Assembly: GCA_036926305.1 (NCBI GenBank)
Contig: JAXCHB010000143.1
Coordinates: 6,923,501 to 6,987,500 of the forward strand
DNA length: 64,000 nt
From: Uropetala carovei
Lineage: Eukaryota > Arthropoda > Insecta > Odonata > Petaluridae
Reading direction: 5' to 3'
Shown here: piece after piece, positions 1-11,860 of the stretch
Numbering within the stretch: the stretch's first letter is position 1
How the letters are laid out: the number at the start of each line of letters is the position of its first letter
Made by a program: the position numbers and the translations under genes
The notes under the pieces: generated by a model
Databases searched by the model: none
The model's input: the letters and a program-made list of their open reading frames with translations, nothing else
Told to the model about the DNA's origin: nothing

Positions 1-315
1 CCGTAGAGATGTTAACTGCTGTACCCGAGTTGTACCAAAATGGGTAACTTCATTATTGGCCCATTCCTTTGATATCTTCATACCCATTTTTGCCTCAATT
101 CCAAGCGTTTGAACTTTACGGCAAGCACCACAACCAAGTTTTCTGTTTTTTGTACATAACCAAACGTTTTTTTCACAGAAAATTATTCTTTGCTCTAAAG
201 TCCAACAAGAAGGTCACGTATTTTCCTTAGTAGAAAATGGCGATGTTGAAACTACAATCGATTCAGACGTATCAGTTATTTCTTCTGTATCGTCAATTCT
301 CTTCCTTTTCGACAT
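1..315 (-). pseudogene. hAT-type (KIAA1586/ZMYM-like) transposase N-terminus, broken, runs off window
   Basis: Read on the minus strand from the ATG at 315. It begins MSKRKRIDDTEEITDTSES, a basic then acidic start, and continues to a Cys-rich stretch with KLGCGACRKV and the phrase MGMKISKEWANNEV. This layout (conserved Trp/Leu-Cys block, KLGC..C, ISKEW) is what I know from the TTF-type zinc-finger N-terminus of KIAA1586-like and ZMYM-like proteins derived from hAT transposons, where it binds DNA. An in-frame TGA at 214-216 interrupts codon 34, so this copy is not intact. The catalytic and dimerisation regions would lie left of the window. The family is by recognition of motifs only. Confidence 0.55.
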
Positions 316-958
316 GGGCTTTAAAAATCCGTTATTTTATTCATTTTATAAAGATATAAAGTGTCCCGAAAAAAGTCAAGATAATACAATTTCTTTCACA
401 ATAATGCTCCACTAACAGCCGAATACGGTTTTACACAACTTTTTTACGCTCAACTAGTCAAGCCGGGACGCGAATGTCGAAAGTCTACTGGGACATTCGC
501 AGCCGGGACACATTAGAAGTTAGAGTAAAGACAGCTGACAGCATAGAGAAGATATTGTCACGATATTCACACACGATCAGAACACAGATGCTTGCACACG
601 GCACTCTTTCGCTCACTCTGTGTTCCGTCGATTTTTCCCGCTACCCTGCGCGTCCCTTTGCAAGGATTCCTAAGGGTCAGTGCCCTCCCAACCCTGCTGC
701 CACCGCGACAATATCTATGGCATGCGCCGTTGCCTTGTTTCTTTTCGCGGGAAATTTTTTTCCATTCATGCAACACAGATTGAAACATAGACAAATAAAT
801 ATTAATTTACAAGAATACGTAACAGGAGAACTAAAAACTCGCAATTTTCTAAAAATACTTTTTTGTTAAATATTAATACGAAATTTGTTTCTTAAAATTT
901 AGGATAAAAGCAAAAGAATATTTTTTTAAAAAAGGTGGAAATACGCCGTATCCCCGCG
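316..958. other. Intergenic, no gene seen
   Basis: Likely the 5' end of the hAT copy plus unique sequence. A small imperfect repeat of gccgggac sits at about 462-508 around a 10-bp inverted repeat (gcgaatgtc / gacattcgc, about 473-500). A 131-codon open frame here matches no family I know and has no splice or domain support. Confidence 0.4.
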
Positions 959-2306
959 TACCCCCAGAAAAAAAGTACTGGTCTTGCCAAATTTCAAGTC
1001 TTGAGGTCATCTGAAAGTGCCTTATAATTTTCATCCTTGTACGAGGTCAAAATGGGGAAAAATAGCTCCGAAAAATTGGAATTCATATAATATCGGATGT
1101 TTTCCATCGGTTGTAACAGAAAACCTCTAATCGTGCCAAATTTCAATGTCGCACATATGGAACTTCATAATTTTTTTATTCTCGCATGGGGCAATAATAG
1201 GGCAAAACAACCGAAGAAATGGGGATGATATCAATATCGGATTTCTTTCATTGGTCATAGTTCAATACTAATGGCATTATAATATAAATTGATGTGTACC
1301 ACAAATGACTTTCTCCATACGTAAGTTGTCAACTAAAATCAAATAAATACGGCGCTAGGAACAGTTCAATTTACATGCTTCAGCGCTAGCGATTCAATTG
1401 TCACTACTACGCGCGCGAGCTGCCCACTAACCGCCAGTTTCGAAGAAAATTGTTTATCTCCTGAAATATTCCTCATATGAAAATTTAGTTCAAACAAACG
1501 AAGAAAAAAATATCTGCAACTTTTATATATATATATATGTTAACAAAAATTAAGTTTTAAGTGAAATATTTAAGAAAAACTAAAATTTTACAAGAGTAAA
1601 CCGCTACTTCCGGTTGACCGATTGTTATCAAAATCTTTTCAAATCTTAAAAATATATATAAAATAACAAATAGAGAATTTCATGCAGATATGATGAATAG
1701 TTTTTGAGTTAGAGCGCACGCAAAATTTGTCACATTCGAGCACACACACAGACATCGAGAAAACGGTCAAAACGTGTTCAGTGGACCTCAAAACGCATTT
1801 CCGTTGAAATCTCGAATTCGATTTTTTTCATGAAAACAATACTTTATACTACGTGTATGGAGAAAGTAATAAGCCTCTGATTCCTATTAAAAGCTTACGC
1901 ATATGAAAGCATTGAGCTCGTTGCCACGGCAGCCGATTGTTGAGTTTCAGAAAAGTTACCACTTTTTCCGATGAAAACTATAAATTCCCGCTAAATCAAC
2001 ACGTATTTGAATTCTGTCTTCAAAAATAAGCAACTACAATTTCTTTGCTTTCTGATAGTTCAAGTCCCGAGTTCAAATCTTGATGGGAAATAATTTTAAA
2101 AAGCAAATATAAAACCTCTACACCGATTTACGTACTCTTCTTATGGGGCCAAAATGGCCCTTCATAATTGGAATTTCCACAATTTTGAATTTTTTTCCTT
2201 CGGTTGTGACCAATAACCTATAATCGTGCTAAATTTCAAGTTTATAGTTCATCTGGAAGTGCCTCAGTGTTGTATCATCTTCCTCCTATATCCTATGTCA
2301 GAAGCA
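959..2306 (-). mobile_element. Helitron family B copy, 3' end missing, with later insertion
   Basis: This shares long stretches with the complete element at 27037-28223 in the same order: tandem blocks starting near GCCAAATTTCAAGT (986, 1134), the phrase taagcctctgatt (about 1870), and the end phrase ctggaagtgcctca (about 2251). It is read on the minus strand, with its 5' end at about 2306. No CTAG end with hairpin is visible at the left. The copy is split by a foldback-like repeat at 1288-1868. No coding capacity is seen. Confidence 0.6.
1288..1868 (+). repeat. Foldback-like repeat family C, copy 1
   Basis: Inserted into Helitron B: the uninterrupted copy at 27737-27750 reads straight through this junction. 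ATAA is present on both sides (1284-1287 and 1869-1872), a probable target duplication. The left end carries gactttctccatacg (1308-1322) and the right end gtatggagaaagta (about 1855-1868), so the ends are inverted relative to each other. Inside are the marks seen in other copies: cttccggttgaccg, gagttagagcgcacgc, an ACACACACAGACAT stretch, and ccgttgaaatctcga. No open frame. The class is not known to me. Confidence 0.6.
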
Positions 2307-3297
2307 TCTATCCTATATATAATTTTGGAAGTGTCCGTCCGTCCGTCTCCCCCTCTAACTCGAAAGCCATTTGTCGTAGAGATATGCGGTAAACTGCGTT
2401 TTGTTTCTACAAGCTAGGAGGTCCCTAGAAAACTTTTCATTTTCGTAAAGTTCCGGGTTCGAATCCAGGAGACAATTATATGTTCCCATCAGTTTACACG
2501 GGATTTTCTATTTTTCACAGTGCAAGGTTTTTTTCCTTCATTAAAACATGTAAATATGGACCGATTTTCTTCGTTTTCACTTTATTCGACGGCTAAAACT
2601 CTATACTATCTTATTCTTGCGATGTTTACATGTTACATGGTCGAATCATTCAGAAATACGCAATTGTTTTCGAAATTTTACGGATATTTCGTACTCTTTC
2701 CGACGTTGTCAAGGCGACCGTAATTGTTGCCTCCGATTCAATTAACGCCAATTAAACCTTCAAATAGGTGAAAGAATAGCGTTTTCGCTTCGAACTGTTG
2801 TTTAAGCATCGAAATTAATGATGTATAGCAACGTACATAGTTAAGGATAATTATTCTGTTGACTGCGTATGGGAAGCGTTTATAACGACAATTCATCGTG
2901 TGTATGCTGGAATCTTACCTTTTAGTAAGTAAAACCTTTATATTATACATCTGTAATGCTTACTAACGCATATTTATAATACTCTCAATAGAAGTCACTC
3001 GACATCAGTTTGTGGTTGTGAATAAAACGTCTAATCTATACAAGTTTTTCTAGGACGCCAAAATTTCTCCAGAAAGGGACAAATGCTTCTTTGGTTAGTA
3101 AATGACACATACCGCACAGCAATATATGGGGCATTTGCTGTAATTAGAAGGTAAGTATGCCTTATTAAAGATTCGATCCCATTTTGAATGTTCTTACAAG
3201 TTAAAATTCTTAAGATTTATGGATTACAGTGTAAAGGCGACTTTCTCTTGGTTACGTGTCTGACATAACCCGGGCACCGCCGGGTACTTTCAGCTAG
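2307..3297 (+). mobile_element. Non-autonomous Helitron, family A, complete (991 bp)
   Basis: It starts with TC (TCTATCCTATATATAATTTT) after an A and ends with CTAG at 3294-3297 before a T, the A|T insertion and TC...CTRR ends expected of Helitrons. Eight bases upstream of CTAG is a hairpin with arms ACCCGG (3268-3273) and CCGGGT (3280-3285). There is no Rep/helicase ORF, so it would depend on another element's protein. Its first 440 bp recur inverted at 59565-59995. GTCC is repeated just inside the 5' end (2333-2345). Confidence 0.8.
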
Positions 3298-3369
3298 TAT
3301 GAAATATTTTGTCATATACAACATATTCTGTTGTTGACGGACTATCTTTAGTTAAACTTAAAATAGTTG

Positions 3370-3514
3370 CCTCCCTTTCCCTACCTCCCCCCCTTTCACA
3401 CCCCCTCTTCCTCTCCCACCCTCTATCTCTCTCCCCCTCCCCCTCTCTCTTCTCCCCCTCCTCCCTCTATTTCCCTCGCTCCCCCCTCTACCTCTCTCTC
3501 CCCCCCTCTCTCTC
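3370..3514 (+). repeat. Long pyrimidine tract
   Basis: About 145 bases that are almost only C and T on the + strand, directly downstream of a Helitron 3' end. Open frames here are low-complexity Pro/Ser/Leu and not genes. Such mirror-rich tracts can form triplex (H-DNA) structures; that is inference. Confidence 0.8.
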
Positions 3515-4255
3515 GTATTAAAAGCATACAAAGCACGCTTACACCCATAAGGATTGATACAACAATAGGATTTTGAGGTCTAACAATATAATTGGTAGCC
3601 AAGGCAACATTCCGTTAAAATGGCAATATTTCCACAAAATATGTGAATTAAATGTATAACATGAGCAATTTCGAATTGTATGCGGAAAAAGGTTAACAGA
3701 ATAAGAAACTTTGTAATTTTTTCTTCAAAATGGTTCTGATCTGAATTTTAATTTCCAAGACAATAAAAGCGTGCACATCAAAAAATTGATTTTTACATGT
3801 TACCTTACGGAAAATGGAAATGTCTTCCTTGGAGTCGAACCCAGGACTTTTTTGGAGATTTATTTTCATTACCTTAAAATATTTTAATCAAGCATCCTTG
3901 CCAAATTTCAATTTTCTACCTATTCGGGAAGTTTGTTAAAACGCTTTATATCGGCTATCGTGAAAGCGTGACCAACCAACCAACAGACCTGGGTTATTAT
4001 AAAATAATCGTTTAATACTTGTATTGTGGTTAATGTCACTTCTTCAATTTCATGTTTATTTACATTCTTTGAACTTTTCATAACAATCTGATGGACCAAC
4101 ACATGAGTTTCTTCATACAGAACAATGAATATGATTATTCTCGACGTCAGCGTTCTCAGAAACAATTATCAGCGATAATTTAAAAATATTTTCAATAGTC
4201 TTTATTACGAAAAAAAGCAAGTAAAGAAAATTGTTAACTGCGTCTATAGATTAAA
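3515..4255. other. AT-rich intergenic, no gene
   Basis: Nothing recognisable except short stretches resembling the Helitron interior (gtcgaacccaggact near 3835, tgccaaatttcaattt near 3898). The 81-codon minus-strand open frame at 3920-4165 has no recognisable domain. Confidence 0.5.
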
Positions 4256-4745
4256 AAAATATCTACGAGTAATTAATATCACCCTTGGAGGCGTGCGCAC
4301 TGCCATTAACAATTAGAAAGTATTTTCATAGCAGCGGGAACAATGGTATCACTTAGCGACGTATTTAACATAAATTTAGAAGAAAAATCAAAATATCTCT
4401 TAAACTATCGGCTTTATGAAAAAATGTTCCAAATAAAACTTCTATCGACTTATTCTCTACAACCTTTATAATAACAACTGTGTATGAAAATGAGTTTTAA
4501 AGGAGATATTTGGAAAAAACGACGAAAAACCAAAATATCTATTAAACTATCGGTTTGACGAAACATTGTTTCAAACAAAACGTGTAGCAAATTTTATTCT
4601 CTACAACTTTTATAATAACATCTATTTATGAAAATTGAGTTTTAAAGGGGATATTCGAAAAAACGACAAGTATAAACATCCATTTCCGGTTTACCTATAT
4701 TTTCCAAAAACTAATCAACTCTTGTCACTATTAAGGTAGTATTAT
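4256..4745 (+). repeat. Foldback-like repeat family C, copy 4, with two internal modules
   Basis: Two head-to-tail modules start at about 4389 and 4531 (period about 142 bp). Each has caaaatatct, aaactatcgg, caaa-aaaac, ttattctctacaac and ttttaaaggagatatt. They are followed by tttccggtttacc, the counterpart of cttccggttgacc in copies 1 and 2. The right terminal hairpin is missing, so the copy is truncated near 4745. Confidence 0.55.
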
Positions 4746-4751
4746 ATGTTC

Positions 4752-4838
4752 TCTTAATTAATCCGGCTCCATCTTGGGCCGAGGCCCAGAACGTGTGCGT
4801 TGCGTGGGGCCCATGAACCGCTTAATCCGGCCGTGCTA
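4752..4838 (-). mobile_element. hAT-type element end (ggccggattaagcgg)
   Basis: Reverse complement gives cggccggattaagcggttca followed by a GGGCCCCAC block, matching the end at 43304-43350 that begins cagggccggattaagcggta. CAGGGCCGG is a typical hAT terminus. Only one end is recognised here. Confidence 0.4.
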
Positions 4839-4846
4839 GTGGTGAA

Positions 4847-5149
4847 AAACCTGTGATGAGCTGGAAAAAATATTAAGAACCGGCTCTCAAAAAGTCGTAA
4901 GGTATTTGGATATGGGTTGCAGGATGCCTACATGCCAGGGGCTCCAGATCGCTCTAATTTAGTAATAGCGTTCCCCTAGCAGAAGCGTTCGGTTCGCAAT
5001 ATATTCCATTTCATACATTATCGGTAATTGACTATTAGATAGGGCAAAATGTACTGGAAAGGAGAAAATCAATAAATTTTTATATTTTCTGAAAAAATTA
5101 ACAACCGGCTCCATGAGTCAGCGGGAGCCGGCTTCAGCTCATCACTGGT
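4847..5149. mobile_element. MITE-like inverted repeat
   Basis: The left end cctgtgatgagctgg (4851-4865) followed by aagaaccggctct is matched on the opposite strand by ccagtgatgagctg and agccggttgtta ending at about 5149. The interior is non-coding. No clean target duplication was found, so the superfamily is undecided. Confidence 0.45.
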
Positions 5150-6756
5150 TTTACCATAATGTCATACAAGAAGAGCACAATGTAATATATATTTACAGCA
5201 GTATGGTGTATAGATAAGTGATAATCTTTCGGCGCGCGGTTGAACGTGTTTTCTTCACGGCACCGAGGAATAACTTGAAATGTACTGGGAAATTATGGAT
5301 ATTCGCTGGAGCCTTTTTTCACACGTGGTGGTCTTTGTGAATCGCAAACTAAGTGTTCACTGCAGCTCTGTTCGAATTCGTCGTGTATATTAATTTGTAA
5401 GGCCAATTCATTTGTAGAATGGATAGATAAGATTCGGTATTGTGGTTTTGCTGCCCAAGTAGCTAATCGTAAAAAAGTTCGATTTTTATGAAAGTTTGTT
5501 TATTTAGAACCCGAATATTTCGAAGTCGTAATTTTTTGGTCTCTTGAACTTCGAATTAACGAGGTTTTACTGTACACCATAGGGAAAGCCCCATCTTATG
5601 CCCACCAGTTTTATGCAACCCAAAAATATTAAACTTTATGATACCTCGAAAAATATTCGAGGCCAAAGGTGCTTCACCTTACGCAAGTTTTATATTGTAA
5701 TTGGAAAGCAAAAGTGAAAGTTAAGTGTGCTGAATCACTAGTGTTAATGAAACCACAAAGTACCAGTATGATTTTAGTCTATTAAAATGTGGCAGGATGG
5801 TTTCTGACCATCATAAGAACTGTTATGCCATACCGTCCCTTTGTCTTATAAATATTTTTTAAATAGAAAACAAAAAATAAAACTAGCGCGAGAGCCTCAG
5901 AAAGGAATAGATGGAGCCAAGAGGGGTTCACAGGTAGTTTGATATGTCAATAGGCCAACCAGGGTCAGGATGAGCCATGTGTTGCAAATACAACCACCCG
6001 ACAATGAGCCCTCTAGTTTACACTTATATAATGTTCTTTAATTTTTATTCTGATTTTATTGTTGTGGAAATTCTGTCTGCCAATTAGTAATTATGAACTT
6101 GGTTTTATTAACAGCTGATAAAAGCTCCCATGAAATATTGTTGCTCTTCCTGAGCATAATATGTAGCTATTCTACTTAGTTGCTCAAATCATTATGGAGA
6201 CCAGTAGCTTGAGATTCAAATTATTCTGTATTAATATGTATATCTGAAGCAACTTATGGTAAATGAAGGTAAGTAGTTATCTAAAACTCAACTTTGCCTA
6301 TAAAGACGTACCGCGAAAATAAATTTCTCCTTCAAGTTTTAGCGTGGACGATTCAAATTATTTAAGATTTTATGCACAGGAAATAAAATACATTCGAACA
6401 TCTATAACTCGAAGTAAATTCATTTTACAGGTCAAAATCTTTTTCATGCTATTTTTCATCTACAACGCGAATTTTCTAAAGTCGTATATTTTTTGTTTCC
6501 CTTTAAGTTCTACTGTGTTTATGATAGATATCGAATAATGGAAGTTTCACATATCGTCATGCTTTGTTATATTCTATCAAGAAAATATGACTTTGGAAAG
6601 GTAATTTTTGCCGCGATGAGGATTACAAAAGTTGGGCATCACAAACGCATTTAATCATCGCCGAAGTTAATACGTTTCTGTCTAGTTTACGTCGATATAT
6701 CCCACATAGTCACTTCTCACGAAAGAAAGTCGATTTGTCAACTAGTAGCAGGGAAG
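5150..6756. other. AT-rich intergenic, one pogo-type end
   Basis: At 5557-5574 the sequence aacgaggttttactgtac is, on the minus strand, the GTACAGTAAAACCTCGTT kind of end found in pogo/Tigger elements. The 120 bp to its left (ttggtctcttgaacttcg) fit such an element. No genes are recognised in the rest. Confidence 0.45.
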
Positions 6757-7160
6757 CTATTCATTTAATTGTGATAGAAAAAATTGAATTTGATACTCTC
6801 GAGGGGGGCGACCTGATGCCGTTTGTGCTCCCTCTCCCATCTTCGGTCTTACAGCAGGAGCGGCCACCCAGCTCATAGAGACATATTTGCGAAAAATGGA
6901 GGGAAGTATAAAGCAAAACAAAGACAACGTGCGGGTCGGATCCGCGAGGTAGTTTTTACAAGCTTTCCGTATCCTTTGTCTCCGAGGGTGAAGGAAAAAA
7001 GGGATGTTTTCAAGAAAGTGGGGGGGGGGGGGGGGGAATTTCCCACCTTGGTCCCATCGGCATATTTGACCTAAAAGGACATGCGGCATCCCTGATTCCA
7101 GCGATTCTGTTTCCCTCTTATTTATATTATGAAGACAGAATTTTCCCCTTTCCACTCTCT
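6757..7160. other. GC-richer block with a 17-base G run
   Basis: Poly-G at 7020-7036 inside a block of mixed composition. A 132-codon minus-strand frame crosses it but is low-complexity (a Pro run from the G run) and matches no family I know. Probably repeat-derived. Confidence 0.35.
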
Positions 7161-7779
7161 GAGAATCCAGGAAACGGAACGATTTGAGTTGAGAAAATAT
7201 TTTAAAGCACTCTATCGGATGTTTCTAAAGGAAAAGAATAATTAGAGGACAGGAACCGCTGTAGCGCCTTCGACGGCTTATTGTTAGTTCTGTATGGAAA
7301 TTCCATGACCACCCGCATGCGCCTTTCTTCTGAATGGGAGGACACGTATGCGAACATCATAAATGCTGCTGCTGGCAGTCTTTCTTTCTTTTTGAAGGTT
7401 TTAGATTTTATGACCTTACGGGTGGCTAGAAAGAAATCTTACCGACGCGTCGGCAAACGTCGCGACGTTCCCAAGAAAACTTTCCGACACGTGTTTTACA
7501 CAATGGTCTCTTCTTCCTCTCTCCTTTTTCTTTTAAAATTTCTCGAAAAAGAAATTACAAATATTGTTGTTTAATGGACGCTCGTACAATAATGAATTTT
7601 GTTTAATATAAAATTAGTATTATTATCATTTTTATATTATAAACTAGCAGAATTTCACGTTGAATTTCAACGGATTTAGTGAAGCTACTACAGCACAACA
7701 TACAAACTCTTTAAAATACCTATATATTTTGTGATAATTTTAGATATTAATGGTTCAAAAAAGTGTGAATTCTCGAACT

Positions 7780-7860
7780 TTACGGGACATGAGGGTGGGA
7801 GGGGGGCGGCCAAAATCTTCCCGCCTCAGGGCGGCCAAAAGTCTGAAGCCGGCCCTGGGC
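7780..7860 (-). mobile_element. hAT-type end with CAGGGCCGGCTT terminus
   Basis: On the minus strand the sequence from about 7858 reads cagggccggcttcagacttt followed by GGCCGCCCT. This is the CAGGGCCGG-type terminus of hAT elements, also seen at 43304 and 62855. No transposase remains and the partner end was not found. Confidence 0.4.
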
Positions 7861-9480
7861 ATATTACGTTGAAATTAATTATGCTGTCTGCTTGAATATC
7901 CTTAGAAAATAGAAATAGTTTAGATAATCCGCTATCGCAATGAGCTTTATGAAGTCTTTGTTATATTGCGGCACTGCACAAAGAAAATATAATTGTAGTA
8001 TGAAAAATAGCTCACATGATGTAATTCGATGATTTTTTGATTGTTTACCGGCCCCAGAGCGACTGATGAAAGTAATAAAACAAAGCAAAACACGCAATAT
8101 AATTGCTATGTAACATGCATAGATTCCTTCTTATAAAGGGACAATTGATATCCTAATTCATTAAACATTCACTTGGTGGCTTTAATAGTAATTTTTCAAA
8201 AACAAATTTGGTTCTTTTTTATCGGCCGAATTTGTATCTAGGGTGTCATTCTCTTCTTCGTTTCATTACATTGAAATACGTTATGTATTGCATAATAAGT
8301 AAAATCAAAGGACAGAGGAAAATTGAAGACGCCTCTTCTCATGTTGATAAATAGCTATTTTATGATTTGAGTGGTGGTGGTGACCTCCACATGCCTATTT
8401 ATAGGCTTACTGTATTGATGATTTTAATCGACGCGTGCCTAGAAATATGAACTCATCCGTTTGAATCGCTTGCCTATTAAGATTGATACATGTTCTTTTG
8501 AGGTTCGTAGCAAAACAAAATGTTAACTCAAAAAATCTGACTACCAACAAAAATTATCAACACCTCTTTGAAATACAGTGGTTCAAAATGGAACTGAACG
8601 TATTTTACTTTCTAATTTCTAAGGGAGGTTTCCATGTGTAGGGTCCTACAAAGTACTCGTTGCTCTATATTTCTGCGAGTCGTTTGAGATCTGGCCACAA
8701 AAAACATTATTGGTGTTATCTGATGAAGGAAATCCTTATATGGGGAATCCACCTGGATAGGACATTACATCGGCGAAAAACTAACGATGGAATGAAAACG
8801 GGTCTTTCGTCACTTAATGCTGAAGAGATTTATTTAAAAATTTTCATGCTCCAAATTATTAAAATAAACTCAGGGTATGTGCTACCGCATACCCTCGGAA
8901 TTAATTCCCAGAATAATTCGCACTAGACGACAACCGTCTGCGGTACAAGTACGGGAAAAATCAATGACGATTGCGTCAGTTTACTTTTGATTTGGTGTTG
9001 CTACTATCGGTGTCCTCTTTTGTATTAAAATATCGGATATTTAGTATAAATGTAGAAAAGAAAAACTACAAGGTATAAACGTACCTACTAAGCAGGATGC
9101 AATTAACGAAACCCTACTTTTATTTTCGAGAAATTGTTTTTGAGTTGAAAATCTCTTCGAGTATCTCCGGAAATGACATTAATGCCATTCCGACTAAACA
9201 TTTTGTGCAGTTTAGCTACAATAAAGAGGATAAAACATAACTTCCTTGTTTTAAGTTATGCTGTGTCATAGCTTTAATTTATTGCTCTGACCCTTTTTCC
9301 TACTACCGAAATCTTTGCGTCTCGTTTTTTGCCGTCGTTGTAATGACAAAAAAGTTTCCCGGCGGCAAAAATAAACACCAGTGACAGTGATATAATAACT
9401 CTGTTTGTCGCTTTGAATCGAAGAGAGACACGACAAATGTTCCTCCCAAAAACATGCAGTTGCGATGAATGCGGTCACTT
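7861..9480. other. Intergenic, nothing recognised
   Basis: AT-rich sequence without supported genes. A short inverted repeat (gggtatgtgct / accgcataccct) lies at about 8872-8895. Confidence 0.4.
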
Positions 9481-9960
9481 GAGCATTCCGCCGAAATTCC
9501 CGCCCACACTCGTCCCCAAACCATTCGTCTCCGCAGCCAAGTCCCAAGCAAGAACGAGCGCTCCAGAGTGAATCACTCTTCCACCACCACAGCATCAGCA
9601 GCAGCCGCCGCCTCGCTTCCTTTAGACTGGTAGAGAGATTGTGGGGCGCCGTTGAAACGCGAACAAAAAGCGAATCCGAGATTACCGGATACAATTTTGT
9701 AAGAAATCGATGGGAGAGAATTTGCTGGTGCCCATTATCTCTTACGCCCCTTCCCATTACCAGAGGAGGCGATCGCGACGACCGTGACGTCCAGTGCCCA
9801 GCGCGCTATTCCCTTGACGCGCTCCGAGACAAGGAGGACCATTGTTTCGAAGGAGACGATAATTCCCCCTTCTCACCCCCACGCCTCCCACCAGCGTACC
9901 CTCAAGGCCTTTCTCCCTCCCCGACTCGATTCTATTTGGGCCCACATGCAAGACACTTCA
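9481..9960. other. GC-rich island, possible regulatory DNA
   Basis: About 480 bp much richer in G+C and CpG than its surroundings, with overlapping open frames on both strands and no recognisable protein. The overlap of frames is what GC-rich non-coding DNA produces by lack of stops. It could be a promoter, enhancer or unrecognised 5' exon; nothing in the sequence decides this. Confidence 0.3.
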
Positions 9961-11852
9961 CAAGGTTACGAAAATAAAGAGATTATAAGGGATTCGTACT
10001 GAAACTCGTAGAAACATTTTTAGGAGAAGCGGGATGCTACACGAAGAGAAATGTTTCTTATCAGCGGTTTTTAAAAATAGTTATTGTCGACTTCTGCTGT
10101 CTCTTTGATCTAATGTAGATATTAAATGCATATTTTTGTTAGGAACGTCCATTTTCATGAAAAATGCTTTCGGGAAACGGATTAGTTAATTTTTTTTAAA
10201 TGCCTTGTTTAAATTTTGTAGTCAGGCTCTTTTATTGTTTTAGTTGAATATTTGTCAACGGCTTCGCTCATTTTGGAGAATTTTGCTCCTAGTACCAGAA
10301 ATGTAAGTGCGGAAAACACTCTTAAGTACTTTTTTTTTAAAACTGTAAGTTGATCCTTAAAATTTTATCAACAGACGGAGAAACTGCGTCTCATTTTGAT
10401 ATTGAATTCTTCAAACATGTTGCTTTGGGATTCTATGTAAAAAAAAGTATTTATTAATTACACAGAATCATTCAATTTATGTCCATAATAAAAATGTAGT
10501 TAGAAAAACTAATATCTTGCTGTACCAGAGGAATTTGATGTATACGTTTTATTGTTTATTTTAATCAACCGACTTCTACGCGCGCAAATATTATTTATAT
10601 TTTATTTCAAGGATTTTATAGCCTTCTTTGAAAAAGGAAATTTATTCTATGAGATCAGTGAACATAAACTGGGTGCACTTTACGATAGAATTAGTATTCA
10701 AGGATTTAAAGAATAGTGAGAACATTTCTGTAGGGTGGGTTTTAGGGTAATATATAGATGTATGATTTATCAATGTGAGTGGAATAAAATAAGACAACTC
10801 AATGTGAACAATATAATAAAAAATCGCTCAACAAAATATTACTAGCGAAACAGCTCACAAAGGAAAAATGGAGGTTTCGTTCACATTTTCTAAGGTTTAT
10901 ATTTTAAGCTCGGATTTTAACCGGCTCTCCTATACAAAGTTTTTCATTGCTCCTTTGAGGGCGTCGCTGCAGAGAGCTATTATTAGTAGTTTTATGGCTG
11001 ACGTAATGCAGGATTATGCTTGGAATTTTGTAGTTTTGAGGGCTTAAATTCCTGATGCTCGTAAAATATGTCTCACAAAAATTCTCACCATAATTACAAA
11101 ATTTATTTTCATAGTAATGGGTTTGCACTGCAATTTGAGGTTACTCAGCGTTGTCTACCGATTTTACTATGAGTTCCATTCATTATTTTTCCAATGAGGA
11201 ACTGAAATGGGCCGTAGACTCCGCTCCGCGATAAGTGTTATTTATAACTAATCGTTTTGTCATATTTTTCAAATTTCAGAGTTAAATGGTGACCTATCCA
11301 TTAACAAGTACTGTTTTTATGGCACAATATTTCGCATTCTTCCGTTAAGAAGGCGACATAAAGCAATATTAGCATTAGGCTATTTGCTAAAATTGTAATG
11401 TTATTACACTACAACTAAAAATAAACGGCGGAACCACTCTTCTACCCTGCATTCCACTAGTTCTTTAGTGTTTTTGCCGGATATCCATAAATTTAAAGAG
11501 TCAATTTTTTCGACTGAACTTTCCTTGAGAATTGAGTAAAAATATTTTAACTAAATATTATCGATGAAAATCTTGACTTCTTGTATTAACCCACGCATTG
11601 TTGATTTGACCTCGCATTCCTTTGGAAAAATGCTAACTCGTACTCATTTTGGACATGCGTTATGAAAAATTTCGTGAATTTCAGTCAGAAACTTTCTGTA
11701 GCGGGCCAAGTAATATTTGACTAGTACTCGAACTTTTAATTTTTAAAAGATTAAGTGAAAAATTTATGACTATATTACGACTACGTATATGTACTTGATA
11801 AATGCGAGCATCAAGCCACTTTTTTCATGCGGAATAAAACTGAAACAAAATA
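9961..11852. other. AT-rich intergenic, nothing recognised
   Basis: No ORF, RNA or repeat pattern that I can support. Confidence 0.4.
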
Positions 11853-11860
11853 ATAGATGA

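Noticed and set aside
474..869. 131-codon plus-strand open frame
   Set aside because: No known domain, no splice signals in frame, and it starts within an inverted repeat. Probably chance.
6757..7155. 132-codon minus-strand open frame
   Set aside because: Crosses a poly-G run giving a Pro stretch; no recognisable family.
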